A DNA stretch of 64,000 nucleotides from positions 44,951,453 through 45,015,452 of the forward strand of contig NC_088867.1 of assembly GCF_032884065.1 (NCBI RefSeq), read 5' to 3'. This document shows positions 33,186 through 44,135 of this stretch, piece after piece (the stretch's first letter is position 1; each line of letters begins with the position of its first letter). Under the pieces are notes generated by a model. It was given only the letters and a program-made list of their open reading frames with translations, was not told the origin of the DNA and ran no database searches. The position numbers and the translations under genes are program-made. Source of the stretch: Artemia franciscana (taxonomy: Eukaryota; Arthropoda; Branchiopoda; Anostraca; Artemiidae).

Positions 33186-33825
33186 TTATAAGGATTATAT
33201 AGTTAAGGATAGTGAAACAAGCAATTTTATTTAAGCATACAGTACTAATTTGCACCAAAATAAGAAATTTTGTCATGTTCCTATTTTTGCATTTTTTAAT
33301 CTAAAAGAACACAAAGCGAATACCAAAATTTAATACGGCAGGTGGTTGAAACCGAGTCCCAGTTACCGATTTATCGGAAATTTTCATTTTATGTGGAATC
33401 CTTAAAACCTTACAATCCTTAGAATCCTTATGCGGAAAACCTTCTACATGATTAGCATCAATTCTGTTCGAAATTTTAAATAAAAAATGCCATCTTTTTT
33501 CATTATCTTATTTTAGTAATGAATGCTCAATGAAGGCATTTTGTATATATTATTATAAGGATTATATTATCAGGATTAAAAGGATTATAAGGATTATATA
33601 GTTAAGGATAGTGAAACAAGCAATGTTATTTAAGCATACAGTACTAATTTGCACCAAAATAAGAAATTTTGTCATGTTACTATTTTTGCGTTTTCCAATC
33701 TAAAAGAATACGAACCGAATTCCAAAATTTAATACGGCAGGTGGTTGAGACCGAATCCCAGTTACCGATTTATCGGAAATTTCCATCTTATGCGGAATCC
33801 TTAAAATCATACAACTGCAGAAAAA
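33186..33825 (+). repeat. 399-bp direct duplication with a shared open frame
   Basis: The block starting 'agttaaggatagtgaaacaagcaa' at 33201 recurs at 33600. Both copies carry a pyrimidine-rich stretch ending in 'aatctaaaag', then a frame reading QNLIRQVVETESQLPIYRKF. The other differences in that stretch are mostly silent or conservative. It could be a duplicated exon, but no good splice donor was seen and the product is unknown. Confidence 0.7.
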
Positions 33826-35560
33826 TACCACAGAAAAAAAACTTACACAGACAACGCAACCCTTAAGGCAATAACTTACCTTCCCCCTTTCCAGTCCTAA
33901 TCAAGACTACAGTTTTATGCCTCGTCACAATTTTTTTTTAGTATGACCTGTTTTTGGAGTTTTGTTCATTTTGTGAAATAGCTGATATTGCATGTTCATC
34001 AGCATATTTAATTACGTTTCTGTTATATTTAATGTGTTTGAATCTTTAAATTTTTAATCGCACTTCCATGCATGTCATTGGAGCGAAATGCGGTTTGGAA
34101 AAAATAGTAAAGAGCTACACAAGACCTATTTGTCCATGGGACTACAATGCCATCTACAACGTAAAATATACCATATTAACAGTTTATGCTTCCCTCGTTA
34201 GAAAAACATAGAAAGCTTTGAAGACTTATTCTATAATTGCGTCCTAGAGACCATTGGAACAATCTAAAGGAAATACAGGGGAGTGGGAGAGGGGGGCAAA
34301 ATGTTCCTTTTCGAAACCTATGGGTGGCAATTTTTTTTACTTTTTTCCAATGAAAATGCCCTCAAAACCATTTTTCCGTAACAGTATGAAAAAACATACT
34401 TTTCAAAATATGGGAAAGGGCATCATGGTGGTACAAATGGCACGTTCCATATTGGCGCCACCGCTTAAACCTTTACAAGTTTTCCTCTTTTTCGGCCACA
34501 ACAAAATTTTCGAGAGAATGTGTCCCCGATTTAATTAAATCAATGACTAGGACTGTTCCAAGAGCATGCTCAAGGCATACAATATTTCTAAGTAATTTTT
34601 TAAAAATCAAAATAGTGCAAATTTGGCTCAATATATTCGTCGCTATATTCATCATACAAGAAAAATAAATGACAACTGGTGCATGCACCGAGAGGTCGTC
34701 ACTTTCCACCACATCGTGTAAATCTTGAAGCGCCGTGTGTGCCGCGCAATTCCACCGCGTGCAGAACTCCCCACCAGGCTTGATACACTTTCACCAAGAC
34801 CTCCCAGTGGCGAGCAGTTTACGTTATTTCTGAAAGTCTAGAACTACTCAACCTAGACATAGGCTAAATAATTGCCTTCTAGACAAACTTCTTTTGAAAT
34901 ACTAAAAACAATCCGTGGAGCTAATTGAAAGAAGCTAAAAATTTTAATAAATATTACCACGCTGACTATGCATGACGAAGTGAAGCAAATTGTGAAGAAG
35001 AAGAAAACGAGGATATTTCCAGCCAGCGAAAAAATAGGAAGAACATATAAGCAGGTTTCTCGACAGAAACCTCCGTTCGACCGTCCTCGGTACACGAAAA
35101 TAAACAAAGAGTAAAAAATTAACAGAAAATACCTTTCAACGTATATACGGCACTTCTCACCGTTGCTTAGAAAAGGTTTATTCTAATCTAGTGGTTTGTT
35201 GTTTTAGGTTAGTTTAGTTTTATTTGTCCATAGGACTTCATATGTATATTTTCTTTCAGAATTTGATATTTGAGGGCTTCATTCATATAAAAGTTCTGAA
35301 AGTTCCATTCACCTGGCTCTAATACTCTCTATGAAATATCAAAGAGAGTCTGTTCAAAAAGCGGTTGTTTTCCTCAGGGCTCATAGATCTAGGATTGAAA
35401 GCTTGGCTACAACTCATTTAACCTCATAAACTGAGTTACGCGCCTGAACAAGAGTTGCCCTTCTGATTGAATATCGTATATTCATTGTATCAATAGCACT
35501 AAATTAGCCGAATATATAGAACATATTCTGGAATTTCTTGTATTTTTGGAATGACCCAAA
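33826..35560. other. No gene supported
   Basis: A GC-richer patch at about 34680-34830 is open on the minus strand for ~107 codons (34795 to 34473), including AAHTALQDLHDVVESDD. It has no recognised relatives and no convincing splice sites. The rest is AT-rich. Confidence 0.35.
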
Positions 35561-35564
35561 GCCA

Positions 35565-35990
35565 GGATAACCCTAATTATCCTATAACCTTTAACCTTTG
35601 ATAGCCTACAATAACCCTAGACCGTGTCTTCTATTTTTTTTTCTTAGTCACACAGGTTTTTAGTTCTTCACACGCTCCACGCTCAATAATGGTTGGATCA
35701 ATAGCTATATTCGGATTTCTACTGGATTTTTACGACACTTATGCCTTGATATTTTCTACCATAACCCTAATTAATTAAGGATAACCCTAATTATCCTATA
35801 AACTTTAACCGTTGATAGCCTACAATAACCCTAGACCGTGTCTTCTATTTTTATTTCTTAGTCACATAGATTTTTAGTTCTTCACACGCGTCACGCTCAA
35901 TAATGGCTGAATCAATGGTTATTTTTGGGTTTCTACAGAATTTTTACGACACTTATGCCTTGATATTTTCTACCATTAAACCTAGCAGAT
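35565..35990. repeat. 214-bp direct tandem duplication
   Basis: Two copies start at 35565 and 35779 (ggataaccctaattatcctata) and run through 'ttgatattttctacca'. They are about nine-tenths identical by eye. No coding frame is shared. Confidence 0.85.
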
Positions 35991-38900
35991 AAAGACCATT
36001 ACCTATCCTTTAAAAGCTTGAAATATAGCCTACTCCAAGACATTGTTTTTGTCCTTCAAGGGAAAATAGCCTTGTATTGATTCATTTGATCGCCAATAAA
36101 AAGTCCCATGTGAAGGCTAAAGAGTTTCCTAGATATACATTAAATAACACAAGTTAGAAGTTAGCTTCGTAGCATAATTATGACAATGAATCGATTAAAT
36201 GATGAATTGAGAGCCAGATTTAAATCTTTGGTGCCCCTAGGCCCAAGCAATTTTTTTGGGGGACACAGAGATTTACAGGAAATCCCCGAAAATTCGGGGA
36301 TAGTGGAAGCCAGGAACATAAGGCAACTGATGAGTGGTGAGCCAAAAGTGGTGCAAGAGGGAGGTGATACCGAGATCTAAGGTGCCATTCTTGGGAGATA
36401 TATTACAGTTTAGAAGCTGTTATGGAATTTCAGTGTTGTTTTAAAATCACTTTTCTGTGAATAGGCAGCGCAGCAGCAAAGTGCACCACCCAGCACTTCG
36501 ACGATAATCACATCAGTCCAGTTTTGTAAAAAAAAAAAAAAAAACACTCAATGTTTTTTTTGCGCCCCTAGGCCCTGGCCTAGTGGGTCTATGCGTAAAT
36601 CCTAGCCTGGAAGAACTTTCAAGCGGTGATGGGAAACAGAATCGGTAATTAGAAAATCGGTGTTTTCAAGAATTTAGAATCGTAAAAAATTCTGATTCCA
36701 ATTTAACCACCTGCCGACTCAAATTTTGCTCTTTACTAATTGACGTTGGTTAAGTTATTAGTTATTACCAAAATGCACTCCCTACACACTCAAGGTTTAC
36801 TCTGTCGTGGCAAAGTAAAATACAAAAATAATACGTTGTAACACGATATAGACTGATAGATTTTCGGAGCCTACGAAAGGTATTTCGAGAAGTATTTCTG
36901 ATATCACCTTTTGCTCCTATTTCGCAAGGTCGATTTTTTAGAACCATTGAAGAAATGTCACCTTGCTTCAGATAAGTTTGATATCTCTTTTTAAAGCAGT
37001 CCTTTAAAACAGACGACTTAATGAATCTTGATCCATGCTTCACATGCTTTAAATTCAAATGTAGTAACAAGAAATGTCACAGACTGACTTTGTTCCTACC
37101 ACGACTTGCCTAAGAGCCTACCGAAGGCCAGGCATAAAAAAAGTAGACTCTCTTGTGAGCATTGGGAACCAGCTGACTCTGATTGTACAGGGAAAAATAT
37201 TTGCTTCAGATATACTGCCTAGTTCCTGCTCTATACTGATAGATAATTTCAGATTAGTGTTTGGCTGAGAGTTACAAAAATTTATATGAATTAAGAAATC
37301 TATGAATATATAATTCTTTTATATTCATATTAGATGAGAAATAAGACTTAACAAACACAAGAAAAGGGAAAAAAACCATTAATCAAGCTTACAAGAATTC
37401 TTATTTCAAGCCTTTACTTCAGAGCACATTATTCGCAATAACCATAATATTTAAGATTTTTGAGCAATTTGAATCCTTGCCCATGGGCACCCATGAGGTG
37501 AATTTCAGTGGGGGCTTATCTGATCTAATCGGCAATTCTAATGCAGTATAATAGAAATTCATAACAAAAACATAAGTCATCATCAATTAGCCAGGGAGGG
37601 GGGGGGGGCTGCCCCCCATGGGAGTCCATGTCCTTGCCCTCATTAACAGAGGGGGAAGGGGTATAAGGGGATGAATTCCCTCTCACATGAAAAGACACAA
37701 AATTTCATAAGAAAAAAAGGAAACTTAAAAAGAATAAATGCATTTAAAAAAAATCATAACTATTCCCATATAGAATAAAAAAACATAAATAATAAATAAA
37801 ATAAATTTCCCATATAAATAAAAAAAATCATATTCTATAAAATCATAACTATATGTACAGATTTGTAAACTTTGAGTTACCCTCATGGGATTTTCTCATC
37901 ATAGAAAGTTTGGAATTGTTTTATTTTGTATATACTTTTAATTTGTACATATTCCTGTTCTGCTATTTGCATTTCTTTGCATTTGTTTTTCTATACAATA
38001 TGTTTCTTTATTTCTATTTTGTTAGAATTTCTAATGTTTCGTATTTTTTTATTCTTTCTATTTCTACTCTTAATAAACTACTATCGATTGAGAACAAGTC
38101 AAATATAAATGGAAATAGACTTTAAAACGAGTTAATTGCTATGGATTTGAATTATGTTGTAAATTTAGAAATTTTATTAACACTCCTGTCTGTACAGTCA
38201 CTAGGGAAGGAAGATTGTTCTCTCAAACTGAAATTAATAAAACACTACTTGAGAAGCTCAATAGGCCAAACGAAACTTATAAATTTGTCGTTAATTTTTA
38301 GTAAATCTACATTGGCTGGCACTCTAGACTGAAAATTCCAAATCAAGGAATTTTCTAAGTTAAAGTTAGAAGAGTAAAAACGTAGAAAAATTCTTAAACT
38401 ATTCTTATATTCTAAAATTAATACAGTTCTTTTAATATAATTGTAAAATATTATTGATAGCAATTAATATGATCATATCCAATATAATCAATATATCAAA
38501 ATAACTGTAATTCCAAAATTAAAAAGAAAAATCTCAATAATAGTTGACATCATTTTCAATATTTTCAAAATGAAAATGCTGAATCGAAGTTTTTTTTTTT
38601 TAACGAAATGTTGGATATTTTTCTTATCACATCCAAAAGCTCCAAGAATCCAAGAGGACAAGAAAAAAGAGATTTGAACTATAAGGTGTATCGAAGCTTA
38701 ATTCGTCCCAACCTTAATACTGCAATCAAAAAAATAAAAATTCAAGAACAGTGCCAAAATAAGCACATCTTATGAAAAATAAGGGATTATAGGGAAATCA
38801 TAAAAATTCTACGATTTCCTGGCAGCGATGGAGGGGGCATGTGCGAAAAGCCCCCTTCGCATATGCCTGAATATTGCATAGTTTTTACATGTTTTTCTTC

Positions 38901-39555
38901 GACATTCATACAAAAGTACTTTTTTATTCAGCTGTTTCTTTGTTGCGTTATCAATCAAGGAGGTAGTTCTTTCCTTTTTCAAATTCTCTGCGAAAATCAA
39001 TGGCTTTTCACAATTTATAACGTTTTCCATATAATTCTCCCCCACCCCTCCTGAACAAAGTACACACGCTCGAACAAGACTAAACTCATTTTTTCGAGGC
39101 GGTGAACAAAATAGTTAATATTTCTGAATGAATTAATTTTAGGAAAAAAGAAAAAAAATCAGAACAAGGTCCTATACCACCCCTAAGTTACTTTATCTAT
39201 ACTTTGGACAACTAGAAATGAAAGTTTTATTCGGCCAATTGTGAGGCTTCTGTCTTATACCTAAGCTGTCTTATACAATACTAAAAACCGAGATAAAGAG
39301 TTATGATAACTACATGTCAGCAACAAATTTTCCTATGAAATTTGTCACACTCTAAAAAAATGACCAGACGATTCTAGTTAATTATTCACGAGCTCGATCA
39401 ATGTCGTTTAATTATGTCATCCTTAAATTCGACTTGAAAGAAGGTACCCGGACTTTGACAATTTAATACCGAGATAAATTCCACGGAGCACTGCCAAGAA
39501 TTCTTTTCTTTGGAATCATTTCCTGGAATTTCTTTGCGGAAGAATTCATTACAAG
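35991..39555. other. No gene supported
   Basis: Open frames of 60-100 codons exist (36180-36380 plus, 36765-37070 minus, 37853-38125 plus), but none resembles a known family; the last is low-complexity. An A run lies at 36529-36542, and G runs lie near 37600. No repeats were recognised. Confidence 0.45.
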
Positions 39556-39559
39556 TGTG

Positions 39560-40438
39560 GAGAAGTTGCCATATTGACGAACTACTGAAAGTAAACAGCT
39601 GAGAACATTTGGGAAACCAGATATGTCGGTATCCCAATCAAGATTGCCTTTTTTTTTTAATTTGTTCACACATTACAAAACAGACTTTTTTCGGCATATT
39701 TTTAAAAAGGGTTCTAGAAATTATTTAATACCCAAATTCCCAATTTTATTTGTCGTTTTGGGAGCAAATAATAGTTTTAGGGATCATATATGAGCCTATA
39801 AACTTCAAAGAAAAAAAAAACAAAAAATTGAAATTAAAATCAAGCCAAGGTTTAGTCACCCAAGAAACTTACAAGTTGAGTCGTTCGATTTAGGTTCGTA
39901 ACAGTGACCACTCTCTTCTCTTTTATATTATATTTTCTAGTCAAAACTTTTGGGGCTTCATTATTCAATGCCAAATTAGAACGAATTTGAGGATAAAACA
40001 ACAGAGAAAAGAGCTTCAGTAGATAAGAAAATAAAAAATAGTAGTATCTCCATATGCACTCCGACAACAGCACACCCCCTTCGATCCCAGGTACCTGCAT
40101 TTCCTTTTTAAAATCCTCCATACGCCTTCAATTGGTCCGAGCAGACACATATTCCGTCATTCCGAGCAGAGACATATCCCATCGTTCTGAGCAAACATAT
40201 ATCACATGATTCATGCGAAACATATGGTGTTATCTCAACTTCCGGAGATAAGGAAATTCGTGGAAACATTATTATCTGAGTTTAGTTTGCCAAGTATTTT
40301 ATTCAATAATTGAAGTGAGCTCGAAGTGACATGATGTCTAATAAACGAAGTTTTGTTATGGATTCTATTATATAATTGGAAGAGATCTTTCTGTACTCTA
40401 ATTGTATCGAGCCGATTATTGATAATTGAATATGACTA
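39560..40438 (+). repeat. Second copy of the 0.87-kb dispersed segment
   Basis: Matches 32005-32862 in direct orientation. Its last ~400 bp (from 40040) form the left terminus of the inverted structure described next. Its first ~480 bp have no partner at the right end of that structure. Confidence 0.85.
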
Positions 40439-42050
40439 CAACCGGCAAGGCATCATTTTTGTAATGTAATGGTCCTGAACACATCTGTTTCCCATTACCG
40501 AGGCTTGCACATGAGTTTGGGTTCCCACATAACCATCCAGGACCCAACGCCGCAGGTCAGGGAACCGAGTATTTATTAAGTATTTATTCCCACGTCTTTG
40601 CATCACATGTATATTCTTTGATTGGTATAAAACTGTTTTAACAGCTACAAAAACAAAGTGCTTAGTGTTGGCATTTGATACAAAAACGTCCAGTTATCTT
40701 AAGGATTCTGCCTCATTCTTACATGCATTCAAAAATGGTTTTGTAAATTCATTGAATCGAAGAAATTGTTTTAACAGCTAAAAAAAATAAAGTGGTTTAT
40801 ATGAATATTTCATGCACAAAAAAACCCGCTTTTGAAGGAATCGGCCTTCTTCTTATATGCTGTAAAAAACAGTTCGTACATTCTTTGATTCGTATAAGAT
40901 TCTTTTAACAGCTAGAAAAACAATAGTGGTTTGTTTGGGTATTTCAAGTAAAGCCGTCCCGTTTGATAAGGAATCGGCCTTTTTCTTACATGCTGTCAAA
41001 AATGGGTTTTATAATCTTTGATTCATATAAAATTGTTTTAACAGCTAGAAAAACAAAGTGGTTTTTATGGGCATTTCAGGCATAGTCACCTCTTTTTTTT
41101 AAGGATTCGGCCTTTTTCTGAGATGCATACAAAAATAGTTCGAGAATATTCATGGAAACTTTATTATGAGTTTAGTTTGCCAAGTATTTTATTCCATAAT
41201 TGAAGTGAGCTTGATGTGACATGATGTCTAATAAACGAAGTTTTGTTATGGATTCTATTATATAATTGGAAGAGATCTTTCTGTACTATAGTTGTATCGA
41301 GCCGATTATTGATAATTGATTATGACTACAACCGGCCAGGTATAATTTTTGTAATGTAATGGTCCTGAACACATCTGTTTCCCATTACCAAGGCTTGCGC
41401 ACGAGTTTGGGTTCTCACACAACCATCGAGGACCCAACGTCCCAGGCCAGGGACCCGAGTCCCCCTCCAAGAGTTTTGTTAACTGAATTTTTTCAACTAT
41501 TTTTTCCCACGTCTTTGCATCACATGTATATTCTTTGATTGGTATAAAATTGTTTTAATAGCTAGAAAAATAATGTGCTTAGTGTTGGCATTTGATACAA
41601 ACACGTCCAGTTTTCTTGAGGACTCTACTTCATTCTTACATGCATTCAAAATGGTTTTGTAAATTCATTGAATCGAAGAAATTGTTTTAACAGCTAAAAA
41701 AATAAAGTGGTTTATATGAATATTTCATGCAAAAAAAAACGTTTTTTAAGGAATCGGCCTTCTTCTTACATGTTGTAAAAAACAGTTCGTACATTCTTTG
41801 ATTCGTATAAGATTCTTTTAACAGCTAGAAAAACAATAGTGGTTTGTGTGGTTATTTCAAGCAAAGCCGTCCCATTTTTCAAGGAATCGGCCTTTTCCTT
41901 ACATGCTGTCAAAAATGGGTTGTATATTCTTTGACTCATATAAAATTGTAATAACAGCTAGAAAATCCAAGTGGTTTGTATGGCCATTTCAGGCACAGTC
42001 GCCCTTTTTTTTTAAGGATTCGGCCTTTTTCTTACATGCATACAAAAATA
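40262..42050 (+). repeat. ~890-bp tandem duplication in the left arm
   Basis: The segment with 'gacatgatgtctaataaacg' at 40328 recurs at 41218. Both copies continue through 'ggtcctgaacacatctgttt', 'cacatgtatattctttgatt' and several ~132-bp units in the same order. The left terminus is thus present twice in a row, which is absent from the right arm. Confidence 0.85.
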
Positions 42051-43600
42051 GTTCGTTCATTCCTTGATTGAAAAACAAAGTGGTTTGCGTGGACACTTCA
42101 TGAAAAGTCGCCCCAATTTATAAGGATTCGACTTTTATTTTTAAATGCATTAAAAATTGGTTCGTACATTCTTTGACTTGTATAAAATTGTATTAACAGC
42201 TAGAAAAACAAAGTGGGTTTTGTAGACATTTCGTGCAAATTCGCCCCGTTTTTATGGCACTTGGTATTTACCAAGTGACATATAGCGATCGCAATTTCTG
42301 TCCGTAGGTCTGTCTGTCTGTCGCTCAGTCTGTCGGTCCCGGTTTTGCTAGTTTTGATACGTGATCAATGTAGCGATCACTGAAATTTGGCAGTCGTATC
42401 AGGGACCAGAACAGATTAAATTAGAAATAGATGCTTCCCCGATTCAACCATCTGGAGGAGGGGAGGGAGTTGGAAGGAGGGTTAATTCGGAAAAATTAGA
42501 CAAAATGAGGTATTCTTAACTTGCGAAGAGGAGATCGGATCTTAATGAAGTTTGATATTTAGAAGGAACTCGTGTCTCAGAGCTCTTATATTAAATCTCG
42601 ACCGGATCCGCTGAAATTGGGGAGAGTTGGAGGGGAAACCAGAAATCTTGGAAATGATTAGAGTGGAGAGATCGGGACGAAACTTGGTGGGAAGAATAAG
42701 CACAAGTCCTTTGTGGGTATTGGTGTATTTCGAGTGCTTTGGCGAATTCGGTCTTTCTGGACATACTAGGATGATGAAAATTGGTAGACGTGTCAGGGAC
42801 CTACACAAATTCACTTGATAACAGTCATTTCGCCGAATTGACCATCTGGGGGGCTGGAGGGAGAGGAAATTGTGAAAATTGAGGTATTTTTATCTCACAA
42901 ATGGGAGATCGGATCTTATTGAAACTTGTTATATAGAAAGATACCACGTCTCAGATGCTCAATTTTCAATTCGGATCGGATCCGGGGACATTGGGCGGTG
43001 GATGGGAGAAACGAAAATCTTGGAAAACGATTAAAGTGGAGAGATCGGATGAAACTTGATAGGAAGAATAAGCAAAAGTTCTAGATACGTGATTGACATA
43101 ACCGGACCAGATCCGATCTTTTTTGGAAGAGTTGGAGGGATTTCCAGAGATTTGGCGAGTTCGAGAATAAGCTCAAGCTTTAAATGCATGATTGACATAA
43201 CTAGGACAGGATCCAATTGCCCGTCAAGAGTGCCATAGGAACTCTTAGCTATTGTTTTTAAGAATTCAGCTTGTTTCTTAGATGCATTCAAAAAATGGTT
43301 TGTACATTCTTTGGTCCGTATAAAATTGTTTTAAAAGCTAGAAAAACAAAGTGGTTAATATGGATATTTCATGCAAAATTGCCCCCATTTTTATAGAGTC
43401 AGTGTTTTTGTTAGATGCATTCAAAAACGGTTCGTAAATTCTTTTATTTATTTTAAGTTCTTTTAACAGCTAGAACAACAAAGTAGTTTGTGTGGGCATT
43501 TCATGCAAAGTCGTTCCGTTTTGTAAGGAGTCAGCCCTTTTCGTACATGCATTCAGAAATGGTTTGTAAATTCTTTGCTTTGTACAGAATTGAATTGATG
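40600..43600 (-). repeat. ~132-bp satellite, left arm
   Basis: The unit reads roughly tcgtataaaattgttttaac, then agctagaaaaacaaagtggt, a 'ggcatttcatgcaaagtcgcccc' block, 'aaggattcggcctttttctt', and 'catgcattcaaaaatggttc'. Copies diverge by perhaps 10-25 percent. The array is broken by the duplicated terminus at ~41150-41510 and by element B (42254-43253). Confidence 0.88.
42254..43253. mobile_element. Element B, 1.0-kb insertion in the satellite
   Basis: GTTTTT at 42248-42253 and at 43254-43259 flank it, a likely 6-bp target duplication within the satellite unit. It starts ATGGCACTTGGTATTTACCAAGTG; bases CACTTGGTA-TT-TACCAAGTG form a perfect palindrome. GTGCCAT near the right end mirrors ATGGCAC. 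The interior is made of ~300-bp repeats (g-g-a-t-c-g-g-a-t-c-t type) related, in opposite orientation, to the array at 56.8-58.4 kb. No protein frame was supported. Confidence 0.65.
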
Positions 43601-43712
43601 GCGCCACAAGTGATTTTTTTTTCACGAAGATTACATAATGTTAACTGATTTTTAGTTAGGTTAGTTTGGGCTTAGTAAGCGTGCGCGCACACTTATTGAG
43701 TTACTCATTTTG
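43601..43712. other. Unique centre of the inverted structure
   Basis: About 110 bp between oppositely oriented satellite arrays. It contains a 'tgcgcgca' palindrome (near 43682) and no satellite sequence. Confidence 0.6.
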
Positions 43713-44135
43713 TTTTTCTAGCAATTTAAAACAATGTTACATGAATCAAAGAATGTACAAACCATTTTTAACAGCATGTATGAAAAAGGCTGAATCCTTA
43801 AAAACAAGACGAAATTGCATGAAATGTCCGCACAAACCACTTTGTTTTTCTAGCTATTCAAACAAGTTTTTGCAAATCAAAGAATTTACAAACCATTTTT
43901 GACCGCAAGTAAGAGAAAGGCTGACTCCTTAAAAACGGGGCAATTGTGCATGAAATACCCATACAAACTGCTTTGTTTTTCTGGCTGCTAAAACAATTTT
44001 ATACGAATCAAAGAATATACACACGATTACAATGAATATTGAATACATCTAAGAAAAGGGCTGAATTATTAAAAAAGAAACGGGGCGATTTTGCATGGAG
44101 TGCCCACACAAACCATTGTTTTCTAGCTGTTAAAA
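43713..44135 (+). repeat. ~132-bp satellite, right arm, first part
   Basis: The same unit as at 40600-43600 but in reverse orientation (tttgtttttctagct, ttaaaacaatgtt, caaagaatgtacaaaccattttt). It is cut off at 44135 by the RTE LINE insertion. Confidence 0.88.

Noticed and set aside
36180-37268. Frames of 64-101 codons (36180-36380, 36765-37070, 37074-37268)
   Set aside because: No recognised domain, no splice context and no repeated copy to support them.
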